64,000 bases of DNA from Methylopila sp. Yamaguchi (lineage in GTDB: Bacteria; Pseudomonadota; Alphaproteobacteria; Rhizobiales; Methylopilaceae), in contig NZ_BAUX01000006.1 in assembly GCF_002897035.1 (NCBI RefSeq), forward strand, positions 62,001 to 126,000, written 5' to 3'. A model generated the notes under the pieces. That model saw nothing but the letters and a program-made list of their open reading frames with translations. It was not told the origin of the DNA and made no database searches. A program made the position numbers and the translations under genes. Below are positions 9,389 through 17,469 of the stretch, one piece after another. Position 1 is the stretch's first letter; each line of letters begins with the position of its first letter.

Positions 9389-9476
9389 CGTCATGCCCCG
9401 GCGCGTCCGGGGGATCCAGGCCTGTTTTGGCTAGCGGCCCGAGGACTGGATGCCCCGGACGAGCCGGGGCATGACG
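9389..9476. repeat. Dispersed intergenic inverted repeat, copy 2
   Basis: Outer arms GTCATGCCCCGG and CCGGGGCATGAC enclose about 65 bp, with inner pieces GGATCCAGG and GGACTGGATGCC. It lies between the otnI start and the transporter stop. It is the same family as copies 1, 3 and 4. Confidence 0.6.
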
Positions 9477-9510
9477 AGGAGCTTGTCCCCAGGGCGACGT
9501 CGAGAGACCC

Positions 9511-10818
9511 TCAGCGGTTCACGAGCTTCGCGGGCGTCAGGTAGATCGCCAACGCCCCGAGCGCGAGCGAGCCAGCGAGCATGTACATGCCGGCCGCGGT
9601 GCTCTGGGTCGCGTCCCGCAGCGCGCCGATGGCGTAGGGGCTGACGAAGCCCGCAAGGTTGCCGACCGAGTTGATGATCGCGATGCCGGAGGCGGCGGCC
9701 GCGCCGCTGATGAAGGCGGTCGGCAGCGACCAGAACAGCGGCGAGCAGGTCAGCACGCCGGCGGCCGCGGCCGAGAGCGCGATGATGCCGATGAGCGGGC
9801 TCCCCGTGGTGGCGGACACCACGAAGCCGGCGGAGGCGATCAGCGCCGGGATGATGAGGTGCCAGCGGCGCTCACGCATCCGGTCCGCGCTGCGGCCGCA
9901 CAGGATCATCACAACGACCGCGCAGAGGAACGGGATGGCGCTGACGGCGCCGATCATCAGGTTGCCCTGGATGCCTGCGCCCTTCACCAGCGTCGGGAGC
10001 CAGAAGGTCAGGCCGTACTGGCCCATCACGATGCAGAAGTAGATGAAGGCCATGCCCCAGATGCGCGCGTCCCTGAACACCGAGCCAAGCGAGGCTTCCT
10101 GGACCTTGCCCTTCTGGTCGGCCGCGATCTCGCGCTGCAGCAGCGCCTTCTCGTCGCTCGTCAGCCACTTCGCGTCCGAGATGCGGTCGTCGAGGTAGAA
10201 GTAGACGACGGCGCCGAGGAGCACGGCCGGGATCGCCTCGATGACGAACATCCACTGCCAGCCCTGGTGGCCCGCGACGCCGTTGAACGCGTCCATGATC
10301 CAGCCGGACAGCGGATTGCCGAAGATGCCGGAGATCGGGATCGCGGCCATGAACACCGCGATGATGCGGGCGCGCCGGTGCGAGGGGAACCAGTAGGTGA
10401 TGTAGAGGATGATGCCGGGGTAGAAGCCGGCTTCGGCCAGCCCCAGCAGGAAGCGCAGGACGTAAAACTGAACCGGGGTCTCGACGAACCAGAAGGCGGC
10501 GGAGACGAGTCCCCAGGTCACCATGATCCGGGCGATCCAGACGCGCGCGCCAAGCTTGTGCAGCAGGATGTTCGACGGCACCTCGAACAGGAAGTAGCCG
10601 ATGAAGAACAGGCCGGCGCCGAGGCCGAACACCGTCTCGCTGAAGCCGAGGTCGCCGGACATCTGCAGCTTGGCGAAGCCCACGTTCACGCGGTCGAGGT
10701 AGGCGATCACATAGAGCAGCATGAGGAACGGCACGATCCTCATGAACACCTTCTTGTAGGTGCGGGCTTCGAAATCGGCCGTCGCGGCGGTCGCGCCGGG
10801 GAGGGTGGCGTCAGTCAT
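9511..10818 (-). CDS. MFS transporter, anion:cation symporter (ACS) type, probable sugar-acid uptake
   Basis: A 435-aa inner-membrane carrier with about 12 predicted helices. The N-terminal half has MLLYVIAYLDRVNVGFAKL and LGLAEAGFYPGIILYITYWFP, characteristic of the ACS/phthalate-permease-like group that takes up hexarates, tartrate and similar sugar acids with protons. It lies between ltnD and otnI, so I infer that it imports the four-carbon sugar acid that these enzymes degrade. Start ATG 10818 is 82 bp after the ltnD stop. The exact substrate cannot be read from sequence. Confidence 0.87.
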   Translation of the reverse strand: MTDATLPGATAATADFEARTYKKVFMRIVPFLMLLYVIAYLDRVNVGFAKLQMSGDLGFSETVFGLGAGLFFIGYFLFEVPSNILLHKLGARVWIARIMVTWGLVSAAFWFVETPVQFYVLRFLLGLAEAGFYPGIILYITYWFPSHRRARIIAVFMAAIPISGIFGNPLSGWIMDAFNGVAGHQGWQWMFVIEAIPAVLLGAVVYFYLDDRISDAKWLTSDEKALLQREIAADQKGKVQEASLGSVFRDARIWGMAFIYFCIVMGQYGLTFWLPTLVKGAGIQGNLMIGAVSAIPFLCAVVVMILCGRSADRMRERRWHLIIPALIASAGFVVSATTGSPLIGIIALSAAAAGVLTCSPLFWSLPTAFISGAAAASGIAIINSVGNLAGFVSPYAIGALRDATQSTAAGMYMLAGSLALGALAIYLTPAKLVNR

Positions 10819-10899
10819 TCGTCGTCGTCCTTAGGCGGGAGGCGCCGGCGCGTCGTCGTTCGCGCGGCGGTTCGCGGAAACAGGGCGGATGTCGGGGGA

Positions 10900-11820
10900 T
10901 CAGGTCTTGGCGCCGGGCAGCTCGAGGCCGGCGATCTGGGCGAAGAGGCGCGCCACGGAGGCGTCGTCGTCGCGGCCCATGCCGGCCGCGGCCGACATCA
11001 GGAACAGCTGGAGGCCGGCGCCGGCCATCGGCGTCGGGAACTTGGTCGCCCTCGACATGTCGGCCACGATGCCGAGGTCCTTGACGAAGATGTCGATCGC
11101 GCTGCGGGGCGCGTAGTCGCCGTCGAGCACGTGGGGGATGCGGTTCTCGAACATCCAGGAGTTGCCGGCCGAGGCGGTGATGACCTCGTAGACCTTGGCG
11201 ATGTCGAGATCGAAGCGCTTGGCGAAGGTGATGGCCTCGCAGGCGGCGGCGATGTGCACGCCGGCCAGCAGCTGATTGACCATCTTGAACGCGGCCCCGA
11301 CGCCCGGCGCGTCGCCGAGCTCGTAGAGCTTGGCCGCCATGGCGTCGAGCGCTGGCCGGGCGGCCGCGAAGGTCTCAGGGGAGCCGGAAGCGAGAATGGT
11401 GAGCGCGCCTTCGGCCGCGCGCTGGGCGCCGCCGGAGATCGGAGCGTCGAGGTAGAGCAGGCCGAGCGCCTCGGCGTCCCTTGCGAGCCCCTTGGCGTCG
11501 TCGGGCGACATGGTTGCGGAGGCGATGATCACGGCGCCGGGCTTCGCGGCCTTCGCCGCGCCGTCGTCGCCGAACAGGACCGCCCGGGTCTGCGCGGCGT
11601 TGACCACCACCACGACGATGATGTCGGCGTCGGCCGCGGCTTCGGCGGGGGAGGCGGCGCCGGCGCCGTGCTCGGCCGCGAAGCGCGCCACCGCGTCCGC
11701 GTTGACGTCGAACCCTGTGACGGCGTGACCGGCGCGCGCAAGCGAGGCGGCCATTCCGAAGCCCATCGACCCCAGGCCGATGAGACCAATCTTCTTCGCC
11801 GACGCAGACTGAGCGCTCAT
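10900..11820 (-). CDS. ltnD: L-threonate dehydrogenase (beta-hydroxyacid dehydrogenase family)
   Basis: A 306-aa NAD-dependent dehydrogenase. A Rossmann motif IGLIGLGSMGFGMA at residues 11-24, the substrate loop DAPISGGAQRA and the catalytic-Lys helix GAAFKMVNQLL show the 3-hydroxyisobutyrate/tartronate-semialdehyde reductase superfamily. Together with otnK, otnC and otnI it fits LtnD, which oxidises L-threonate to 2-oxo-tetronate. The family also includes 6-phosphogluconate-like and tartronate enzymes, so the call rests partly on context. It is the first gene of the leftward arm, and its promoter region contains the paired LacI-type operators. Confidence 0.84.
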   Translation of the reverse strand: MSAQSASAKKIGLIGLGSMGFGMAASLARAGHAVTGFDVNADAVARFAAEHGAGAASPAEAAADADIIVVVVVNAAQTRAVLFGDDGAAKAAKPGAVIIASATMSPDDAKGLARDAEALGLLYLDAPISGGAQRAAEGALTILASGSPETFAAARPALDAMAAKLYELGDAPGVGAAFKMVNQLLAGVHIAAACEAITFAKRFDLDIAKVYEVITASAGNSWMFENRIPHVLDGDYAPRSAIDIFVKDLGIVADMSRATKFPTPMAGAGLQLFLMSAAAGMGRDDDASVARLFAQIAGLELPGAKT

Positions 11821-11855
11821 GCCGTTTCCTCCACGTTTTTGGTTGAAATCGTCTT

Positions 11856-11871
11856 ATGACAGCGCTGTCAT
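11856..11871. promoter_or_regulatory. LacI-type operator 1 of the otn locus
   Basis: The perfect 16-bp palindrome ATGACAGCGCTGTCAT has the central CG and TGACAGC half-site expected of LacI/GalR-family operators. It lies 36 bp upstream of the ltnD start and 84 bp upstream of the regulator start, so it can control both arms. Confidence 0.85.
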
Positions 11872-11887
11872 GTCTGCAACAGTGATA

Positions 11888-11903
11888 ATGACAGCGCTGT
11901 CAT
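11888..11903. promoter_or_regulatory. LacI-type operator 2 of the otn locus
   Basis: This is a second identical copy of ATGACAGCGCTGTCAT. The centres of the two copies are 32 bp apart, close to three helical turns, so two dimers would sit on the same DNA face. That suits cooperative binding by the regulator encoded just downstream. Confidence 0.85.
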
Positions 11904-11954
11904 TTCGCTATAAGCGGATCTGAATGCTTCGCGCGTCCCTTTAAGGACCTGCCC

Positions 11955-12977
11955 ATGTCCGACCACCGCCGCCGCGCCAGACCGTCGTCAGCCGTCACGC
12001 TGGCCGACGTCGCGCGCGCCGCCGGCGTCAGTGAGATTACCGTGTCGCGGGTGGTCCGGGCGCACGGGCCGATCGCGCCGGAGACCCGCGCCAAGGTCGA
12101 GGCGGCGATCGCGCGCGTGGGCTACGTGCCGAACCGTCTTGCAGGCGGGCTCGCGTCCGCGGGCTCCGATCTCGTCGGCGTCGTGCTGCCCTCGCTCTCG
12201 AACAGCGTGTTTCCGGACGTGCTGCGCGGCCTGACCGCGGCGCTCGGCGCCGGAGGCTTGCGCGCCGTTATGGCCGTCACCGACTACGACCTCGACGCCG
12301 AGCGCGACGCCGTGGCGGCCCTGCTTGCCTGGCGGCCGGCGGCGCTCGTGGTGGCGGGGCTTGAGCATCGGCCCGAGACGATCGAGATGGCGAAGGCCTC
12401 GGGCGTGACCGTGATCGAACTCATGGACATTGAGGGCCAGCCGATCGACCTCGCGGTCGGCATGTCCCACACGGCAGCCGGCGCGGCCATGGCGCGAAGG
12501 CTGGTCACGCGTGGGCGCACCCGCATCGGCTATGTCGGCCACGGCGCGCGAGACCTGCGGGCGGCCAAGCGACGGGCGGGGCTCGAAGCCGCTCTCGCCA
12601 AGATCGACCTGCGGCTCGAAGGCGCGACGGTGGTTCCCGGCCCCTCGTCGGTCGCGGCCGGCCGGGACGCGCTCGCCGCGCTGCTGGCGGAGCGTCCGAC
12701 GCTCGACGCCGTGGTGTTCTCCAACGACGACATGGCGCTCGGCGGCGCCTTCCACTGCATGGCGGCGGGCGTCCCCGTGCCCGAGCGGCTCGCGCTGATC
12801 GGCTTCAACGGGCTCGATCTCGCCGCCGCTTTGCCGCGCCCGCTGACCACCGTCCGCACCGCGCGCGAGCGCATCGGACGGATCGCCGGCGAGCACGTGC
12901 TGGCCCGTCGCCGCGGCGAGGAGCCGCCGCCGGTCACCGACACCGGCTTCGAACTCGTCGCGGGCGGAACCGACTGA
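11955..12977 (+). CDS. LacI family transcriptional regulator of the otn locus
   Basis: A 340-aa repressor. The N-terminal helix-turn-helix VTLADVARAAGVSEITVSRVVR (about residues 14-35) and hinge helix VPNRLAGGLAS precede a periplasmic-binding-protein-like ligand domain with DAVVFSNDDMALGGAFHCMAAG and RLALIGFNGLD. The two palindromic operators just upstream are the likely targets, giving autoregulation and control of both ltnD and otnK arms. The inducer is probably the sugar acid or an intermediate (inference). Gene order resembles the GntR/IdnR type of sugar-acid control. Confidence 0.93.
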   Translation: MSDHRRRARPSSAVTLADVARAAGVSEITVSRVVRAHGPIAPETRAKVEAAIARVGYVPNRLAGGLASAGSDLVGVVLPSLSNSVFPDVLRGLTAALGAGGLRAVMAVTDYDLDAERDAVAALLAWRPAALVVAGLEHRPETIEMAKASGVTVIELMDIEGQPIDLAVGMSHTAAGAAMARRLVTRGRTRIGYVGHGARDLRAAKRRAGLEAALAKIDLRLEGATVVPGPSSVAAGRDALAALLAERPTLDAVVFSNDDMALGGAFHCMAAGVPVPERLALIGFNGLDLAAALPRPLTTVRTARERIGRIAGEHVLARRRGEEPPPVTDTGFELVAGGTD

Positions 12978-13018
12978 ACCCGCCCCGCGGACAACAACAA
13001 ACTCTGGAGGCCCAAAGA

Positions 13019-14287
13019 ATGCTGCTCGGATGCATCGCCGACGACCTGACCGGCGCGACGGATCTCGCGCTGATGCTCGCCCGCGAAGGCCTGCGCACGG
13101 TCCAGACCACCGGCCTGCCGGCGGACGACCTCGCGCTCGACGACGTGGACTGCGTCGTCGTGGCGCTGAAGTCGCGCACCATTCCGGCCGCGGAGGCGGT
13201 GGAGCTTTCGCTCGCCGCGGCCGACCGCCTGCTGGCGCTCGGCGCCAAGCGGCTGTTCTTCAAATACTGTTCGACCTTCGATTCGACCGACGAGGGCAAC
13301 ATCGGCCCGGTCGCCGACGCCCTGCTGGAGAAGCTCGGCGCGACCTTCACCATCGCCTGCCCGGCCTTCCCGGCGAACGGCCGCACGATCGAGCACGGTC
13401 TGCTCTACGTGAACGGCGTGCCGCTGGCCGAGAGCAGCATGAAGGACCACCCGCTCACCCCCATGCGCGACAGCGACCTCGTCGCCGTGCTCGGCCGCCA
13501 GACCAAGCGCACGGTCGGCCTGGTCGACGCGGCCGACGTCGCGAAGGGCGCCGACGCGATCCGCGCGGCCTACGCTCGCGAGGAGGCGGCCGGCCGATCC
13601 TACGCCATCGTCGACGCGGTGAAGGACGAGGACCTGCGCGCGATCGGGGAGGCTTCCGCCGATCTCCCGCTCGTCACCGGCGGCTCGGGCGTCGCCATGG
13701 GCCTGCCGGCGGCCTGGGCGAAGGTCGGCCTCGTCGCCGAGCTTTCGACGCCTGCCGCAAAGCTCGACGCGCCTGAGGGCCGCCGCGTGATCCTCGCCGG
13801 CTCCTGCTCCACCGCGACGCGCGGCCAGGTGGCGGCCGCCCGCGAGGCCGGCGTGCCCGACTTCAAGGTCGACCCGCTCGCCATCGCCTCGGGCGCGATC
13901 GCGGCCGAGGACGTCGCGAAGTGGGTGATCAGCCAGAAGCCCGACGGCCTCGCCATGGTGTGGTCGAGCGCGGATCCGGAAGAGGTCAAGGCCGCGCAGG
14001 CGAAGCTCGGCCGCGACGCCGCGGGCGCGCTTGTCGAGCATCTGCTCGGCGACGTCGCCGTCATCCTGGCCGACAGCGGCTTCACGCGCTTCCTGGTCGC
14101 CGGCGGCGAGACCTCCGGCGCTGTGGTGCAGGCGCTGAAGGTTTCCGCTCTCGCCATCGGCCCCGAGATCGATCCCGGCGTGCCCTGGACGCTCGGCCTC
14201 GGCGGCCGTTCGGTCGCGCTCGCGCTGAAGTCAGGCAACTTCGGCGCGCCGGACTTCTTCCTCAAGGCCTGGGAGAAGCTGGCGTGA
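13019..14287 (+). CDS. otnK: 3-oxo-tetronate kinase (DUF1537 / four-carbon acid sugar kinase)
   Basis: A 422-aa kinase that phosphorylates 3-oxo-tetronate at the 4-hydroxyl. The N-terminal domain has LLGCIADDLTGATDLALMLAREG and FFKYCSTFDSTDEGNIG, and the C-terminal nucleotide-binding domain has FLVAGGETSGAVVQAL near residues 360-375; both are hallmarks of the OtnK/DtnK family. A clear CTGGAGG ribosome site precedes ATG 13019. Its stop overlaps the otnC start (GTGA), coupling kinase and decarboxylase. Confidence 0.93.
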   Translation: MLLGCIADDLTGATDLALMLAREGLRTVQTTGLPADDLALDDVDCVVVALKSRTIPAAEAVELSLAAADRLLALGAKRLFFKYCSTFDSTDEGNIGPVADALLEKLGATFTIACPAFPANGRTIEHGLLYVNGVPLAESSMKDHPLTPMRDSDLVAVLGRQTKRTVGLVDAADVAKGADAIRAAYAREEAAGRSYAIVDAVKDEDLRAIGEASADLPLVTGGSGVAMGLPAAWAKVGLVAELSTPAAKLDAPEGRRVILAGSCSTATRGQVAAAREAGVPDFKVDPLAIASGAIAAEDVAKWVISQKPDGLAMVWSSADPEEVKAAQAKLGRDAAGALVEHLLGDVAVILADSGFTRFLVAGGETSGAVVQALKVSALAIGPEIDPGVPWTLGLGGRSVALALKSGNFGAPDFFLKAWEKLA

Positions 14288-14925
14288 GCGAGGAAACCAA
14301 GCTCCGCGACAAGCTCTGCGCCTGCGGGGCCTCGCTGTTCCGCCGCGGCCTGACCTTTGGCTCCACCGGCAATCTCTCCGTGGCGCTGCCGGACGGGGGC
14401 TGGCTGATGACGCCGACCAACGCCTCGCTCGGCGATCTCGACCCGGCGCGGCTTTCCAGGATCGACGCCGACGGCCGGCATATCGGCGGCGACAAGCCGA
14501 CCAAGGAGGCCTTTCTCCATCGCGTCATGTACGGCAAGAGGGAGGAGGCGAAGGCGGTCGTGCATCTGCACTCCACGCATTCCGTCGCCGTGTCCTGCCT
14601 CGACGGGCTCGACTGCGCCAACTGCCTGCCGCCGATCACCGCCTACTACGTCATGCGCGTCGGCCGGCTGCCTCTGGTTCCCTACCACGCGCCCGGCGAC
14701 GAGGCGCTGGCCGCCGACGTCGAGAAGCTGGCCGGCGAGCACCACGCCGTGCTGCTCGCGAACCATGGCCCCGTGGTCGCCGGCACCAGCCTGGACGCGG
14801 CGATGTACGCGACCGAGGAGCTGGAGGAGACAGCCAAGCTGTACCTGCTGCTCCGCGGCCAGCGCGTGCGCCCGCTGACCTGCGAGCAGGTCGAAGAGCT
14901 GCGCGAGAAGCACGCGCTCTGGTGA
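14284..14925 (+). CDS. otnC: 3-oxo-tetronate 4-phosphate decarboxylase (class II aldolase family)
   Basis: A 213-aa zinc enzyme of the class II aldolase/adducin family that converts 3-oxo-tetronate 4-phosphate to dihydroxyacetone phosphate and CO2. It starts at GTG 14284, overlapping otnK by four bases. It has TFGSTGNLSV and TPTNASLGDLDP for phosphate binding. The zinc ligands are HLHSTHS and a later histidine in LLANHGPVVAG, and the acidic residue is in the KPTKEAFLH region. With OtnK and OtnI it completes the route from threonate to DHAP. Confidence 0.92.
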   Translation: MSEETKLRDKLCACGASLFRRGLTFGSTGNLSVALPDGGWLMTPTNASLGDLDPARLSRIDADGRHIGGDKPTKEAFLHRVMYGKREEAKAVVHLHSTHSVAVSCLDGLDCANCLPPITAYYVMRVGRLPLVPYHAPGDEALAADVEKLAGEHHAVLLANHGPVVAGTSLDAAMYATEELEETAKLYLLLRGQRVRPLTCEQVEELREKHALW

Positions 14926-15273
14926 GAGCGGTCGGCCGCGGCCGCCTTCGCCAGCCTCCCTCATTCCCCGGTTTGTCCCAAGGCTCCAGGCAAGATCGCC
15001 GGTGGCTGCGTCAAGGATCTGGATGCCCCGGATAAACCGGGCATGACGGGCAAACCCCGAGTTCGACCTGCACGCCTCCCTCCGCTCAAGTCATGATCAC
15101 GCGCGCGTTAGTCGAGTGCGCGCCGTCTTCACGTTCGCGTAGACCAATTGTTCCCGGTCGCGTTTTACCTAAGTCTAGTTTCAGCACAGACCTCGAGATA
15201 AACTTAAGCGCCTGCTAAGAAGGGGCGCCTCGCGACGGTCTGCGCATGCAACGACCAGAGGAGGGACGAACCC
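14926..15273. other. Intergenic region after otnC
   Basis: I see no gene in these 348 bp. The first half holds a copy of the dispersed inverted repeat (14960-15048). The second half, from about 15090, is richer in A and T and probably contains the promoter of the exported protein gene that starts at 15274, although I cannot place clean -35 and -10 boxes. Confidence 0.6.
14960..15048. repeat. Dispersed intergenic inverted repeat, copy 3
   Basis: The left end TCATTCCCCGGTTTGTCC and right end GGATGCCCCGGATAAACCGG, followed by GCATGACGGG, match the ends of copies 2 and 4. The internal part (CCAGGCAAGATCGCCGG) is divergent. Confidence 0.5.
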
Positions 15274-15624
15274 ATGAACATCCGGAAGACCACCGCCCTG
15301 ACGGCCGTCGCCTTCGGCGCGCTGACGCTGGCCGCGGCGCCTGCCTTCGCGGTGACGGTCACGAACGGCGCCGAGAAGGCCCATAAGGTCACCGTCGATC
15401 TCGGGAACGAAGAGCCGGTGACCGAGATCGCGCCGGGCAAGTCCGCGAAGCTCGACTGTCCCGAGGGATGCGAACTGCGCGTCGACGCCCTGAGCTACGG
15501 CTACCCCGCGTCGTCCGGCGACAAGCTGACGATCGGCAAGGATGGAACCATGGCCTACGCCGGCCAGGAGGACGCCCAGGAAGCCCGCAATGAAACGGGC
15601 AAGGCGGGCAACAAGCCCCAGTAA
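15274..15624 (+). CDS. Small exported protein of unknown function
   Basis: A 116-aa protein with a clear Sec signal peptide: MNIRKTTALTAVAFGALTL followed by an AAAPAFA cleavage site near residue 26. The mature part begins VTVTNGAEKAHKVTVDLGNEE and has two cysteines in DCPEGCEL that could form a disulfide, then a Gln/Asn/Glu-rich tail. It is probably periplasmic. A ribosome site GAGGAGGGA lies about 8 bp upstream of ATG 15274, and a strong terminator follows, so it is a single-gene unit. I do not know its function. Confidence 0.82.
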   Translation: MNIRKTTALTAVAFGALTLAAAPAFAVTVTNGAEKAHKVTVDLGNEEPVTEIAPGKSAKLDCPEGCELRVDALSYGYPASSGDKLTIGKDGTMAYAGQEDAQEARNETGKAGNKPQ

Positions 15625-15660
15625 AGACGTCCGAGCTTCGAGCCACTACCCCGACTTCAA

Positions 15661-15691
15661 CGCCGGCCGCTCCCCGCGGTCGGCGTTTTTT
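15661..15691 (+). terminator. Rho-independent terminator
   Basis: CGCCGGCCGC (15661-15670) pairs with GCGGTCGGCG (15676-15685) through a 5-nt loop, with one G-T wobble, and six T follow. It ends the transcript of the small exported protein. Confidence 0.85.
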
Positions 15692-15712
15692 GTTCAAGCG
15701 CCGTCGGGACCC

Positions 15713-16951
15713 TCAGCCCAGCAGGTCGGCCAGCGTGAGCGCGACCACCTTGGTCGCCTTGCGAAGATCTTCCAGCACGAGCTTTTCGTCCGCCCGGTGG
15801 CCGTTGGCTTCCAGCAGGGTGCGGGGGCCGGCGCCGTAGAGCACCGTCGGGATCCCGGCCGAGCTGTAGAGCCGCGCGTCGGTGTAGATCGGCACGCCGT
15901 TCGCGGGGATGTCCTCGCCGATGACGGTCCTCGCGTGCCGTTGCAGCAGCTCGACCAGCCGCTCGTGGCCCGGCTCCGGCGTCAGCGGCGTCGCGAGCAG
16001 GATGCGGCGGGTCTCCACCGTGACGCCTGGCAGATCCGCGGCTGCGGCCTCGATTGCGGCGACGAGGTCGCGCTCGACCGCCGCAGGCGTCTCCTCGGGG
16101 ATCATCCGGCGGTCGATGCGAAAGCGCACCTCGTCGGGCACCACGTTGGTGTTGATGCCGCCCTCGATCAGGCCAACCACCAGCGTTGGACTTTCGATAC
16201 CGGGCACGGTCGAGCGCGTCGCCTTGTAGTTCTCGCGCAGGGCGTAGATCGCGGTGAGGAGCTTGGTCGCCGCCTCCAGCGCGTCGACCCCGGTGTCAGG
16301 CCGGGCGGCGTGGGCGGAGCGGCCGCGCACGACCACCTCCAGGTGCAGGCAGCCGTTGTGCGCGATGACGACGTTGTAGGCGAAGCCCGCGCTCAGCGCG
16401 TAGTCCGGCTTCGACAGGCCCTGCTCGAGGATCCAGCCCGGGCCGACCGCGCCGCCGGTTTCCTCGTCGTAGGTCAGGTGCAGCTCGACCGCGCCTTTGA
16501 GCGGCGCCTTCTCCTCGATCAGCGCCTTCAGCGCGAAGGCGTAGGTCGCGAAGTCCGACTTCGAGACCGCGACCCCCCGGCCGTACATCACGCCGTCCCG
16601 AATCTCCGCGCCGTAGGGGTCGGTCGTCCAGCCGGCCCCGGGCGGCACCACGTCGCCATGGGCGTTGAGCGCGACGGTCGGGCCCTCGCCGAAGACGTGC
16701 CGCACGATGAGATTGGTCGCGGTGATCATGCCGGCGGCCTCGACGACCGCCTGCGGCACGACATGCCGCTCCACGCTGAAGCCCAGCGCCTCCAGCTCGC
16801 GCGCCGCCATCTCCGCGTGCGGCGCGCAGTCGCCGGCCGGGTTGTCGGACGGCGTCCTCACCATGGCGGCGAGAAACGCGACCTGCGCTTCGTGAAGGGC
16901 GTCGACGCGGGCGACGAGAGCGTCTTCGGAGGCGACAGCGGCTTGGGACAT
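15713..16951 (-). CDS. M20 family metallopeptidase (ArgE/DapE-like deacylase)
   Basis: A 412-aa dizinc amidohydrolase. Metal-binding blocks are VALNAHGDVVPPG, with the first His-x-Asp, and HLTYDEETGGAVGPGW, with the Glu pair. The dimerisation domain lies between about residues 195 and 310 (LHLEVVVRGRSAHAARPDTGVDA). The family removes acyl groups from amino acids or splits dipeptides; ArgE, DapE and carboxypeptidase-like members cannot be told apart here. It is a standalone gene facing the preceding exported-protein gene tail to tail. Confidence 0.88.
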   Translation of the reverse strand: MSQAAVASEDALVARVDALHEAQVAFLAAMVRTPSDNPAGDCAPHAEMAARELEALGFSVERHVVPQAVVEAAGMITATNLIVRHVFGEGPTVALNAHGDVVPPGAGWTTDPYGAEIRDGVMYGRGVAVSKSDFATYAFALKALIEEKAPLKGAVELHLTYDEETGGAVGPGWILEQGLSKPDYALSAGFAYNVVIAHNGCLHLEVVVRGRSAHAARPDTGVDALEAATKLLTAIYALRENYKATRSTVPGIESPTLVVGLIEGGINTNVVPDEVRFRIDRRMIPEETPAAVERDLVAAIEAAAADLPGVTVETRRILLATPLTPEPGHERLVELLQRHARTVIGEDIPANGVPIYTDARLYSSAGIPTVLYGAGPRTLLEANGHRADEKLVLEDLRKATKVVALTLADLLG

Positions 16952-17169
16952 GCGGGCTCCTCAAACGGGGCAGGGAGGGCGATCACAGCTCGCCCGGCGA
17001 CCGGTGCAAGCGTTGGATTCAGCCGAGCCTACACTAGCCTTGCGCCCCAAGCCGCCCGATGACGACGCCGGCGAGCGCATGGCGGGGCGGGAGCAGAGCG
17101 ACGTCGTCGGCGAGCGGGCCCGCGCGCGTCACGTCAACCCCGCGTCATCCCGGAGGTGCCCGTCGGGGA

Positions 17170-17454
17170 TCAACCGCCGCTGATAGCCGTCAGGATGAAG
17201 ACGTCCGCGCCGGGCGCGAGCGGCGTGTCCAGGCGAACCCGTCGGCCGTCCACGAACACGTTGATGTGCTTGCGGATTTCAGGCCGCGAGTCGCAGATCC
17301 GGTCTCGCATTCCGGGCCATCGCGCCTCGAGCGCGTCGACCAGCTCCGCCACCGTCGCGGCCTCGACCTCCAGGCGCCGCTCGACTCCGGGAAACAACGC
17401 GTCGAACAGCGCCGGCAGGCGGGCGCAGACCGGGCGTGGCAGGGCGTCGCGCAT
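17170..17454 (-). CDS. MoaD/ThiS-like beta-grasp protein
   Basis: A 94-aa protein ending in ILTAISGG. The C-terminal Gly-Gly and the beta-grasp pattern (VEAATVAELVDALEARWPG, INVFVDGRRVRLDTPLAPGADVFIL) match the ubiquitin-like sulfur carriers MoaD and ThiS. In known members the terminal glycine is adenylated and thiocarboxylated. It follows the BNR-repeat gene by 15 bp on the same strand, so they form an operon. No adenylyltransferase (MoeB/ThiF) is next to it, so any sulfur transfer partner must be elsewhere. Confidence 0.82.
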   Translation of the reverse strand: MRDALPRPVCARLPALFDALFPGVERRLEVEAATVAELVDALEARWPGMRDRICDSRPEIRKHINVFVDGRRVRLDTPLAPGADVFILTAISGG

Positions 17455-17469
17455 AGGTCGCTCCGGGCC

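Noticed and set aside
9859-11859. 666-aa plus-strand frame across the transporter and ltnD
   Set aside because: It covers two well-supported minus-strand genes and has no domains; the low-complexity His/Arg/Asp composition is typical of antisense.
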